This document shows positions 9,928 through 18,628 of a stretch of 64,000 nt of DNA, in pieces. The notes below the pieces were generated by a model, which had not been told where the DNA came from, searched no databases, and saw only the letters and a program-made list of their open reading frames with translations. The translations under genes were made by a program, and so were the position numbers. Every line of letters begins with the position of its first letter. The stretch's first letter is position 1. Source of the stretch: an uncultured Hungatella sp. (GTDB lineage Bacteria; Bacillota; Clostridia; Lachnospirales; Lachnospiraceae); contig CAMTAF010000003.1 of NCBI GenBank assembly GCA_947066955.1, positions 1-64,000 of the forward strand, written 5' to 3'.

Positions 9928-10871
9928 AAGAAAAGATATTGATTATAGAAGACTACAGTTCCGCCAATAAAGAACAGGTGGAAGACTGTCTGGACAAAAT
10001 CATTCTCACAGAGGAACTGGATCTGACCATCAGGTGGAAATTCTATGGCCAAAAACTTGATAAAAAGATTCTTTTCAGTCTGGCAGAGCTGATCAGGAAG
10101 AGGGGGATGAAAAAGGAGTTTTCCATCATTGCAGCCATTGAGACGGACCAGTGGAAAGCAGTCGGAAATCTGAAAAATGTATTGAATCAATTGGGTTTTT
10201 CTGTAGACCTTGCAGTTTCTCCTTCCTTAAGAGAGGATATGGTTTTAAGGCTCCAAAAAAAGATGCTCCTGGAGCATGTGATCGTCGATGCTCCGGATTA
10301 CCCATCTCTGAGGAAAATCTGTGATCCCTATTGGAAGGCTGGAGTACCTGTGATCACGAGAGGATGTGAACTCAGCCTGGAGGAATATATTAGTTGGTTT
10401 GATCAATGGACAGAGAATCCCAAAGGAGGCTGGGTGGACCAATTTTTGGATATGGTCAGTTATATCTATACAGGGACCCATATTGCAGACTGTTGTCACG
10501 ATTCATGTCTGGGCAAATATCTGTATATTGATGAGAAGGGCAATCTATATTTTTGTGGTAAGAAAAAAGAAAACAGCTCCATGGGCGGCTCTGCTGGCGG
10601 GAATCTCTATGATGACAGTTATACGGATACCCTGAGACAATCTATACAAAAGAGAAAGAAGTGTAAGGAGGCCTGCCAGGGATTTGACTGCTGTCAGGGG
10701 GGATGTCCTTTAGAGGAAGATTCTCCCGCGGACTGCGGAGATTACCTCAAGAAGCTTTCTTATGTACGGAATTATATATTGGAAAACAGGGAAAATCTTT
10801 TTGCCGACGTGGCGAATCCCGGTCTCCGCCAGTTATTCTTAAGCGCCGCTGCTTTTGGATTTTGTATGTAA
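9924..10871 (+). CDS. SPASM-domain-like protein lacking a radical-SAM core
   Basis: A 315-residue protein starting at the ATG that overlaps the upstream TGA; an alternative start 21 bases upstream is less likely. The C-terminal third matches the SPASM pattern of peptide-modifying radical-SAM enzymes: CCHDSCLGKYLYIDEKGNL, FCGKK, a GNLYDD turn, then CKEACQGFDCCQGGCPLE with seven cysteines. The N-terminal two thirds show alpha/beta alternation like half a TIM barrel, but no CxxxCxxC motif for the SAM [4Fe-4S] cluster is present. It may therefore bind iron-sulfur clusters or a peptide without radical chemistry. The neighbours are a DUF5685-like enzyme upstream and a six-cysteine peptide downstream. 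Confidence 0.7.
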   Translation: MKEKILIIEDYSSANKEQVEDCLDKIILTEELDLTIRWKFYGQKLDKKILFSLAELIRKRGMKKEFSIIAAIETDQWKAVGNLKNVLNQLGFSVDLAVSPSLREDMVLRLQKKMLLEHVIVDAPDYPSLRKICDPYWKAGVPVITRGCELSLEEYISWFDQWTENPKGGWVDQFLDMVSYIYTGTHIADCCHDSCLGKYLYIDEKGNLYFCGKKKENSSMGGSAGGNLYDDSYTDTLRQSIQKRKKCKEACQGFDCCQGGCPLEEDSPADCGDYLKKLSYVRNYILENRENLFADVANPGLRQLFLSAAAFGFCM

Positions 10872-11013
10872 ACCAGAAATTTTTTATGCACACAGGGTGG
10901 AATGGAATATGGCCGCCTGCGCGGCCCTGCCCCGGCGAGTATGGGGAAAGCCCCCACTACTTGAATTTTTCTGGATTATACATAAAATTTTAAGAGAAAG
11001 GGGATGGACAGAT

Positions 11014-11184
11014 ATGGGTAGAAATGATATGCAGAATGAATACGAAGATCAGACAAATCAGCAGCCAGAAGGATTTATGCAGACAGATACGGGAAAAGAC
11101 TGCCGCAAGTGCTTTTCAGCTTATGTAAAGGGAAGCATAAAAATGGCTTGCAGATGTATGGACTGCTTGATCACTCCGTGCTGA
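11014..11184 (+). CDS. 56-residue six-cysteine peptide (possible modified-peptide precursor)
   Basis: A short ORF with a good ribosome site (GAAAGGGG, about 10 bases before the ATG). The first 28 residues are polar and cysteine-free (MGRNDMQNEYEDQTNQQPEG), like a leader. The rest has six cysteines at positions 30, 33, 46, 48, 51 and 56, ending MACRCMDCLITPC. Leader-like N-terminus, cysteine-rich core, and position 143 bases after the SPASM-like gene fit a ribosomally made, post-translationally modified peptide. The spacing differs from the classical SCIFF peptide. A small zinc- or cluster-binding protein is the alternative. The reading frame stays open upstream to 10855, but that part overlaps the previous gene out of frame. 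Confidence 0.55.
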   Translation: MGRNDMQNEYEDQTNQQPEGFMQTDTGKDCRKCFSAYVKGSIKMACRCMDCLITPC

Positions 11185-11192
11185 TGATCCAG

Positions 11193-11237
11193 GGGCAGAG
11201 CACTAAAATTCGGTTTGCCGATTTCGGTGCTTTGCCC
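11193..11237 (+). other. Stem-loop between the Cys-rich peptide gene and the membrane-protein gene
   Basis: An 11-bp imperfect stem, GGGCAGAGCAC (11193-11203) with GTGCTTTGCCC (11227-11237). It lacks a T tract, so it is more likely an mRNA-stabilising or processing hairpin than a strong terminator. It would allow high expression of the upstream peptide relative to the gene behind it. Confidence 0.6.
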
Positions 11238-11303
11238 TGATTTAAAGAGGAGGAAAGCAAACGCGAAGCGTGCCGTTTCCCCAAAAGGAAGGAGGTAATG
11301 ATT

Positions 11304-11828
11304 ATGGTTTCACTGATTTTGTCCTGGGCCTTTACTTTGGCAGGGCTGATAATTGATTCCAAAACGAGTCTTTTGTTTATCGCTGTCATCTTCACCGCTC
11401 TGGGAGCCTTTGGTTCCTGGTTTTGGAATATAAGGAGAGATCTTGGAAAAATCTCTATGCTCTTCACAGAGCTGCCTCATGTGGCTCTTTGGATTATCTA
11501 TAAAGTTTTTCCGGATGTGGGAAATGCCATCACTTACTATATTTTAATAGCTCTGGCGATTGTGGTTCTCATTGTGTTTTTCTCTTTCGCTGATTTTGAC
11601 AGTTCCGGATCAAGCTCGTCGGGCAGCGGTCAAAGAGGAGAGACGGATCTTTCCGATATGCCGGGAGAAATCTTTTCAGGAAATACCTGTTACAGGATGG
11701 TAGGAAATTACGGATGGGGCGTAAAGTACGCAAATCAGAACAATTCCAGTGACGAGATTACCATTACAAATGTATACAGCCGGGGCGGAGGATCCATGTC
11801 AACAAATGCGGGAAGTTTCTTCTATTAG
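11304..11828 (+). CDS. Small integral membrane protein, function unknown
   Basis: About 174 residues. The start at 11304 is preferred over the ATG at 11298 because GGAGG at 11291-11295 sits eight bases from it but only two from the other. Three hydrophobic spans lie in the first 100 residues (VSLILSWAFTLAGLII, LFIAVIFTALGAFGSWFW, YYILIALAIVVLIVFFSF), then a Ser/Gly-rich linker (SSGSSSSGSG) and a C-terminal domain with one cysteine and aromatic/Gly-rich beta-like sequence. It is last in the accessory block, next to the Cys-rich peptide gene, so export or immunity is a possible but unproven role. Confidence 0.65.
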   Translation: MVSLILSWAFTLAGLIIDSKTSLLFIAVIFTALGAFGSWFWNIRRDLGKISMLFTELPHVALWIIYKVFPDVGNAITYYILIALAIVVLIVFFSFADFDSSGSSSSGSGQRGETDLSDMPGEIFSGNTCYRMVGNYGWGVKYANQNNSSDEITITNVYSRGGGSMSTNAGSFFY

Positions 11829-11849
11829 GCTGCAGTATCTTGGTTAAAC

Positions 11850-11906
11850 ATAGTGAGGGTTGCTGTCCAGGGGTTGATTCATTGCCTGCAGGCAGGCCCT
11901 CACTAT
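11850..11906. terminator. Bidirectional stem-loop between convergent genes
   Basis: ATAGTGAGGG (11850-11859) pairs perfectly with CCCTCACTAT (11897-11906). An inner TGCCTGCAGGCA palindrome lies in the loop. It sits between the plus-strand accessory block and the minus-strand hydrolase gene, as expected for a shared terminator. Confidence 0.7.
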
Positions 11907-11925
11907 ATATTTCTCTAAAATTATC

Positions 11926-12873
11926 TCAATTAAGAAACAGATTCACATTGGCCAAAAATTCAGCCGGCTTCTCGATGTGAGGCAAAGCCTTTGTGTTCTT
12001 GATAAAAGAGTACTCAATCGCTGAATTATAGCTGGCATATTCATCAAACAATTCTTTGATATTTTCCTTTTCGTCCCCGCCAATGAGATAAATACTGTTG
12101 TCGATTTTCTCCAATGCGTGAGTGATATTGCATCGGATATAATTACACCGGACACAGGCATATATAGATTTGGGCGAGAGACCCAAATGGGCGGCTTCAT
12201 AGTAGAGATCAATAAGAGATTCTTTTACAGCTTTTGGATTGTGAAAAGCCTTGTTGAAAAAATCTCGGATGGAGGATCTGCTGACCGCCATATGATAGAA
12301 CAGAGTCCCAATGACAGGAAAATCCAAAAGCCTCTTATAGTATTTTGAATAAGGGCCGGGCAGTTGGCTGCACACATCAATGCTGTCAGGATTCACCAGG
12401 ATAAGCCGGTTGAATAGCTCGGGTGAATGATTGCAGGCCATAATCACAAAGGAGCTGGAGGAACCTGAGACAAGAATGTCCGTGCGGTGTCCAATCTCTG
12501 ATTTAATAAAGTCGGAAATAAGCTGCACATACAAGTAATTGGTGTAGGTAAGGCATGGCTTTTCAGACCGTCCGCATCCCAGAAGATCTATAGAATACAC
12601 GGTGTGATTTTTGGAAAGATTGGAAATGGTTCTGTGCCATTCATAGCTGCTGGCAGCAGCGTTTAAGTCATGAATCAGGAGGAGAGGATTGCCTGTTCCG
12701 GCCTTTGTGTAGCAGATATCGCCTAATCGCCAATGGAAACATAACTTGTTCGGATCATTCATCAGATCTTTTGAAACAGCAGAGAGTTTGATCAATTTGT
12801 TAATAAGACTGATGCCGGCGATGGAACTGGTGGATAAAATAGAAGCAGTGATCAATTTATTCTTTGTTGTCAT
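11926..12873 (-). CDS. Alpha/beta-fold hydrolase with N-terminal membrane anchor
   Basis: 315 residues from the ATG at 12873, which follows AAGGAG; a longer frame starting at 12960 has no ribosome site. An N-terminal hydrophobic stretch (LITASILSTSSIAGISLINK) could be a membrane anchor. The alpha/beta hydrolase core begins at LLLIHDLNAAASSYEWH, continues to VYSIDLLGCGRSEKP, and has a nucleophile elbow VSGSSSSFV in place of the canonical GxSxG. An acidic residue follows LIGGDE and the terminal histidine is in LPHIEKPAEF. The substrate is unknown. It is transcribed divergently from parAB and lies between the accessory block and the segregation genes. Confidence 0.85.
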   Translation of the reverse strand: MTTKNKLITASILSTSSIAGISLINKLIKLSAVSKDLMNDPNKLCFHWRLGDICYTKAGTGNPLLLIHDLNAAASSYEWHRTISNLSKNHTVYSIDLLGCGRSEKPCLTYTNYLYVQLISDFIKSEIGHRTDILVSGSSSSFVIMACNHSPELFNRLILVNPDSIDVCSQLPGPYSKYYKRLLDFPVIGTLFYHMAVSRSSIRDFFNKAFHNPKAVKESLIDLYYEAAHLGLSPKSIYACVRCNYIRCNITHALEKIDNSIYLIGGDEKENIKELFDEYASYNSAIEYSFIKNTKALPHIEKPAEFLANVNLFLN

Positions 12874-13062
12874 AATAAAGAAGGCTCCTTCTTGAACAGA
12901 ATTATAATAGAGTTTATGGGAATCATGCTTTTGCTTTCTACAATATAGGTTGCCTGACAAATGGACGACTTTTCAGTATCATTATTATATATGATTCATA
13001 TGGCTATGACAATGATTTCCTATATTAATTTATTCTTAAACTTTTAAGGGACATCTCCGGAA

Positions 13063-13078
13063 TGTTTCACGTGAAACA
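13063..13078. promoter_or_regulatory. parS centromere site 1
   Basis: Perfect 16-bp palindrome TGTTTCACGTGAAACA, matching the Firmicutes parS consensus bound by ParB/Spo0J. It lies 80 bases upstream of parA and supports an origin-proximal location. By family knowledge it nucleates ParB spreading and SMC loading. Confidence 0.95.
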
Positions 13079-13158
13079 TTTTTTACTTTTTTTAGGAAAG
13101 CCATAGGAAAAGAGAAAAAAATATGATATACTAACCACTGTATCGGAAAGGAATTACT

Positions 13159-13929
13159 ATGGGAAGAATAATTGCGATAGCAAATCAAAAGGGCGGAGTG
13201 GGGAAAACTACCACGGCCATTAATTTATCAGCTTGTCTGGCGGAGGCGGATCAGAAGGTTCTTTTAGTGGACTGCGACCCCCAGGGAAACGCTACAAGCG
13301 GTGTGGGATTAGAAAAGGGATACATAGATAAAACAGTGTATGAGCTGATGATCGGAGAGTGTCAGGTGGAGGAATGCCTGATCAGGGATGCTATAGATCA
13401 TCTGGATGTATTGCCCTCGGATGTCAATCTGGCCGGCGCTGAGATTGAACTCCTGGACTTTGACCAGAAGGAGTCCATTTTACGAACATATCTGATGACC
13501 ATTGAGGAGGATTATGATTATGTTATTATTGATTGTCCTCCTTCTCTAAACTTACTTACGATCAACGCCCTCACTGCGGCGGACACGGTATTAATCCCGA
13601 TTCAGTGCGAATACTATGCCTTAGAGGGATTAAATCAGGTTTTAAAGACTGTCAATCTGGTAAAAAAGAAACTAAATCCCAGTCTGGAGACAGAGGGGGT
13701 AGTGTTTACAATGTACGACGCGAGAACAAATCTTTCCCTTGAGGTGGTGGAAAGCGTAAAGAGCAATCTCAATCAGAATATTTATAAAACTATTATTCCG
13801 AGAAATGTAAGGTTGGCTGAGGCACCCAGTCATGGTATGCCCATTAATTTATATGATTCCAGATCCACAGGGGCAGAAAGTTATCGGTTGCTGGCAGCGG
13901 AAGTGATGAGCAGAGGAGAGGATATTTAA
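13159..13929 (+). CDS. parA: Chromosome-partitioning ATPase ParA (Soj)
   Basis: 256 residues, typical for Soj. The deviant Walker A motif KGGVGKTT is at the N-terminus, followed by LLVDCDPQGNATSGVG and VIIDCPPSLNLLT (Walker B), and IPIQCEYYALEGL. It binds DNA as an ATP dimer and, with ParB-parS, segregates origins and modulates DnaA. Its stop codon overlaps the parB start by one base (TAATG), so the two are translationally coupled. A sigma-A type -10 (TATGATATACTAAC region) lies near 13120-13135, downstream of parS. Confidence 0.97.
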   Translation: MGRIIAIANQKGGVGKTTTAINLSACLAEADQKVLLVDCDPQGNATSGVGLEKGYIDKTVYELMIGECQVEECLIRDAIDHLDVLPSDVNLAGAEIELLDFDQKESILRTYLMTIEEDYDYVIIDCPPSLNLLTINALTAADTVLIPIQCEYYALEGLNQVLKTVNLVKKKLNPSLETEGVVFTMYDARTNLSLEVVESVKSNLNQNIYKTIIPRNVRLAEAPSHGMPINLYDSRSTGAESYRLLAAEVMSRGEDI

Positions 13930-14852
13930 TGGCGAAAAAGACTGGTTTGGGAAGAGGATTAGGAGCTATATTTGGGGAAGATGTGGTAGACAATACAGGA
14001 GCGGAAAAAGAGGGAGGCAATGTTTCACGTGAAACATCCACGGACGGCAGAGAAGAGCCTGGAAAAGAGTATATGATAAAAATGTCTCTCATTGAGCCAA
14101 ATCATACACAGCCAAGAAAAGATTTTAATCCGGAACTGATCGGGGAATTGGCGGATTCCATCAAAAAGTATGGAGTGCTCCAGCCTCTTTTGGTTCAGAA
14201 AAATGGGGAAAGATATGAGATCATTGCAGGGGAGAGAAGATGGCGGGCGGCAAAGGAAGCCGGCCTTAAAGAGATCCCTGTGGTAATCAAGGAATACACC
14301 AGACAGCAGGCCATGGAGATCGCTCTGATAGAAAATGTACAGAGAGAGGATTTGAACCCTATAGAGGAGGCACAGGCTTATCAGCAGCTGATGCAGGAAT
14401 TCGAACTGACTCAGGAGGAAATCGCTGAGAGAGTCTCAAGAAGCCGTGTGGCAATTACAAACTGTATGAGGCTTTTGAGACTGGACACCAGGGTTCAGGA
14501 GATGCTGATTCAGGGGCAGCTGTCCAGCGGCCATGCCAGAGCCTTGCTTGCATTGGAAAACGGAGACAGCCAGTATCAGGTAGCGCTGAAGATACGGGAT
14601 CAGAGATTAAGCGTGAGAGAAGTAGAAAAGTTAGTCAAGATTTTGGGCAAGCCTAAAAAGGAGGAAAAACCAAAGGAAGAGGACAAAGACTTAAGCTTTA
14701 TATTCAGGGATCTGGAAGAGCGGATGAAACAAGTAATGGGGACAAAGGTTATTATCAATAAAAAAGATAAGAATAAAGGCCGCGTTGAAATCGAATATTA
14801 CTCGGAAGCGGAACTGGAGAGAATCGTAGAGATGATTGAATCCATAGGATGA
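13929..14852 (+). CDS. parB: Chromosome-partitioning protein ParB (Spo0J), CTPase/parS binder
   Basis: 307 residues. The N-terminal KTGLGRGLGAIFG motif interacts with ParA. The CTP-binding region includes IEPNHTQPRKDF and the arginine patch GERRWRAAKEAG. The helix-turn-helix LTQEEIAERVSRSRVAITN binds parS, and a C-terminal dimerisation domain follows a charged linker (KPKKEEKPKEEDKD). It loads on parS as a sliding clamp. The gene contains a perfect parS site near its own start (14021-14036), so it encodes part of its own target. Confidence 0.97.
   Translation: MAKKTGLGRGLGAIFGEDVVDNTGAEKEGGNVSRETSTDGREEPGKEYMIKMSLIEPNHTQPRKDFNPELIGELADSIKKYGVLQPLLVQKNGERYEIIAGERRWRAAKEAGLKEIPVVIKEYTRQQAMEIALIENVQREDLNPIEEAQAYQQLMQEFELTQEEIAERVSRSRVAITNCMRLLRLDTRVQEMLIQGQLSSGHARALLALENGDSQYQVALKIRDQRLSVREVEKLVKILGKPKKEEKPKEEDKDLSFIFRDLEERMKQVMGTKVIINKKDKNKGRVEIEYYSEAELERIVEMIESIG
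14021..14036. promoter_or_regulatory. parS centromere site 2, inside parB
   Basis: TGTTTCACGTGAAACA, identical to the upstream site, located within the poorly conserved N-terminal linker of parB, where it encodes NVSRET in the frame used. An internal parS in this gene is also known in Bacillus (spo0J). Confidence 0.95.
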
Positions 14853-14941
14853 TGCCGTCGCCCCATTGTTCAGCGCTGACCGCGGAACAATCCGCAGGAC
14901 AGAATATCTATGGATAAAGAGAAATAAGGTGAGGAAACAAG

Positions 14942-15445
14942 ATGACAACAGAAAGCATGCTTAACAGATGGCCCATTGATCCGGCGATTGTGATTTTAAG
15001 CCTGGGCATCATTACGATCCTGCTTCTGATCATGACGATCATATGTGTGGTGCAGACCAACCGCATTTATAGAAAATATGATCGGTTCATGAGAGGAAAA
15101 GACGCAGAGTCCCTGGAAAATATCATAGTAGACGAGATAAAAGAGATCGAGGAACTGAAGGCCCAGGACAAGATCAATAAAGACATTCAGAAAACCTTGA
15201 CGAGGAATGTTAAATCCTCCTTCCAGAAATTCGGAATGGTGAAATATAATGCTTTTAAAGGCATGGGAGGGAACCTAAGTTTCGCCATCGCTCTTCTGGA
15301 TATGAACAATACAGGATTTATCCTGAATTCCGTTCACAGCAGAGAAGGATGTTATTTGTATATAAAGATGATTGAAAAAGGAGAGACAGATATTCTCCTG
15401 GGAAGTGAAGAAAAGGAAGCACTAGAGCAGGCATTGGGATACTGA
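14942..15445 (+). CDS. DUF4446 family membrane-anchored protein
   Basis: 167 residues. One N-terminal transmembrane helix (IVILSLGIITILLLIMTIICVV) is followed by a coiled region and the conserved DUF4446 body, with VKYNAFKGMGGNLSFAIALLD and GFILNSVHSREGCYLYIK. The family commonly follows parB in Clostridia and has no established function. The gene lies 90 bases after parB; the gap holds an inverted repeat TTGTTC...GAACAA around 14867-14891. RBS GGTGAGGA precedes the ATG. Confidence 0.88.
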   Translation: MTTESMLNRWPIDPAIVILSLGIITILLLIMTIICVVQTNRIYRKYDRFMRGKDAESLENIIVDEIKEIEELKAQDKINKDIQKTLTRNVKSSFQKFGMVKYNAFKGMGGNLSFAIALLDMNNTGFILNSVHSREGCYLYIKMIEKGETDILLGSEEKEALEQALGY

Positions 15446-15577
15446 TGTCTGCTTCTTTTTTGCACAGGCCCGTGCAGTGGAAATTTGCCGCTAAAGCGGC
15501 GCACTGGCCGCGGGGCGAGTAGGGGAAAAAGGCCTCCCTCTCCGTCCCATTTTTACAGATGAGAACGCAATTTTTTG

Positions 15578-17040
<1,463 letters not shown>

Positions 17041-17100
17041 TGATCCGAGAAATTGTGTAAGGAAAAATAGCACAGGCAAAAGAATTTGTAAGGAAGGCGA

Positions 17101-17143
17101 AAACAGGCCCTCGGGAAGAAGATTCCGTGAGGCCTGTTTTTCT
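17101..17143 (+). terminator. Rho-independent terminator of gdhA
   Basis: AAACAGGCCCTC (17101-17112) and GAGGCCTGTTTTT (17129-17141) form a long stem followed by a T tract. No other gene is visible between 17041 and 17292. Confidence 0.88.
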
Positions 17144-17292
17144 GCGCACAAGACAGATAACGGTTCAGATAAGCCTTGAACGGATACCAAGACAGGACCT
17201 TTTTTGGAATTATTGATTTTGAGAGTTGCAATATAGAGCGATATAGGATATAATTTCGAGAGAGATCAATCCAGTAGAGAGAAGGTGAAATT

Positions 17293-18174
17293 ATGCATAG
17301 ATTTCTGCGAACTGTGGGATTTAGCACATACAAGAAAAAGCACCAGATAGACCAATTGATGAAAAGCCTGGCCGATCACGCCAGCCCGGAACAGATCCGG
17401 AAGATCCAGTTAGACGAGGAAACCAACCTCTGTGAAGTAAAGGCCGAGATGGCGCCGGGGATGGGAGTAGCGGTCTATGGAGAGATGGATGATACAGGAG
17501 AGATCAGACCAGAATATTATGTCCCTTACCTCATAAGCCAGAACCCTTCTTCCAACGCAGAGTGTTCTATCCAGCGCCACACAGACAGGGAAACCTATGC
17601 CGGCCTTTTGGATGAATACAGGGTGGGGATTTCCCTGATCTATTATCTGGAAAACGCTATGGAATACAGGGAGAAAAGGATGGCAAAGGAATCTACAGAG
17701 GTGGAGTGTGTCAATCTGTCAGGATTATCTGTGAAAGGAAAAATACTCCTCCCTATTGAGAAGACTGCCAGACAGAAGGAGATGGACAGGGCCGCCTCAA
17801 AAGAGAGGAACAATCTCCTGGAAGCAGCGAAAAACGGGAATGAGGATGCCATAGAGACCTTGACGATCGAGGACATCGACTTATACTCCCAGATATCCAG
17901 ACGGGTCATGAAGGAGGATATCTATTCTATTATTGATTCCTGTTTTATGCCCTGCGGCATTGAGTGCGACCAGTACTCGGTGATCGGAACTATCCAGCAG
18001 CTGGAACTTGTGAAGAACCGCCTGACAGACGAGGAAGTCTATAAGATGAGCTTAGAATGCAATGACATGACATTCCAGGTGGCGATCAATAAGCAGGATC
18101 TCATAGGAGAGCCTTTGGTGGGGAGAAGGTTTAAGGGACAGATCTGGATGATGGGGACGGCGAGGTTTGAGTAA
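17293..18174 (+). CDS. DUF3881-like protein
   Basis: 293 residues. It begins MHRFLRTVGFSTYKKK, which I recall as the opening of DUF3881, a family largely confined to Lachnospiraceae. It is soluble with no signal sequence; a repeated-looking central part (EAAKNGNEDAIETLTIEDIDLYSQI) and the C-terminus VGRRFKGQIWMMGTARFE are conserved-type features. The function is unknown. RBS GAAGGTG precedes the ATG. It is the last host gene before the tRNA-Arg integration site. Confidence 0.75.
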   Translation: MHRFLRTVGFSTYKKKHQIDQLMKSLADHASPEQIRKIQLDEETNLCEVKAEMAPGMGVAVYGEMDDTGEIRPEYYVPYLISQNPSSNAECSIQRHTDRETYAGLLDEYRVGISLIYYLENAMEYREKRMAKESTEVECVNLSGLSVKGKILLPIEKTARQKEMDRAASKERNNLLEAAKNGNEDAIETLTIEDIDLYSQISRRVMKEDIYSIIDSCFMPCGIECDQYSVIGTIQQLELVKNRLTDEEVYKMSLECNDMTFQVAINKQDLIGEPLVGRRFKGQIWMMGTARFE

Positions 18175-18268
18175 AAAGATGAAAATCTGGTCTTGACGAA
18201 ACGGGAAAATCTGATATAATATGAGTGTTACAGGTTTGAAAAGTGGAACCTGAAAGTTTATTGTGTGT

Positions 18269-18308
18269 GTTTCCGTAGCTCAGTTGGATAGAGCGACCGC
18301 CTCCTAAG
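18269..18308 (+). tRNA. 5' half of host tRNA-Arg(CCU), split by integration
   Basis: GTTTCCG acceptor strand, D stem GCTC/GAGC with GGA-containing loop, and ACCGC anticodon stem, ending in the anticodon loop CTCCTAA (anticodon CCU) plus G. The sequence then departs into element DNA. The matching 3' half is about 12.8 kb away at 31123-31164; joined, they give a canonical 74-nt cloverleaf with ACCGC/GCGGT and GTTTCCG/CGGGAAC stems. As it stands this copy cannot make a tRNA. Confidence 0.9.
18301..18308. other. Left attachment core (attL) CTCCTAAG
   Basis: Eight-base core in the tRNA anticodon loop, repeated at 27133-27140 and 31123-31130. The three copies delimit two tandem integrated elements. 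Confidence 0.85.
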
Positions 18309-18362
18309 TTTTAGTTTAGTTCGTTACTTTCTGCTAACGAAAGAGGCACAAAAGCAGAATTA

Positions 18363-18434
18363 GTTCCCTTAGTTAAATGGATATAACAGGAGCCTCCTAA
18401 GCCCCAGTTGTGAGTTCGATTCTCGCAGGGAACG
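18363..18434 (+). tRNA. Complete tRNA-Arg(CCU) carried by element 1
   Basis: GTTCCCT/AGGGAAC acceptor stem (perfect 7 bp), GTTA/TAAC D stem with GG in the loop, CTCCTAA anticodon loop with CCU, and GTGAG/CTCGC T stem around TTCGATT. The anticodon stem GGAGC/GCCCC has one A-C mismatch. No CCA is encoded. Its sequence is clearly different from the host tRNA-Arg(CCU) that the element interrupts 55 bases upstream, so it is cargo rather than a duplication. It likely decodes AGG, a common codon here, and may replace the broken host gene. Confidence 0.88.
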
Positions 18435-18440
18435 CTGAAA

Positions 18441-18483
18441 AAGGTTGTAAATTCAAGGATTCTTGGACTTACAGCCTTTTTTC
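18441..18483 (+). terminator. Terminator after the element tRNA-Arg
   Basis: AAGGTTGTAA (18441-18450) with TTACAGCCTT (18469-18478, one G-U) then a T tract. It lies seven bases after the tRNA and indicates a transcription unit with a defined end. Confidence 0.8.
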
Positions 18484-18628
18484 ATTTCTGTTCTTTTATA
18501 AATATGTGGAAATAGATTTTAGAATCTGTCCGGTTACTGCTAACAAAAGATAAACGATTAAAAAATTGCTGTTTTCTCATTCTGCTAACAGAAATCGTGA
18601 AATCTGCTAACAGGACACTTTTTAAGAG

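Noticed and set aside
10855-11013. N-terminal extension of the six-cysteine peptide
   Set aside because: The first part overlaps the SPASM-like gene out of frame and lacks a ribosome site, while the ATG at 11014 has one.
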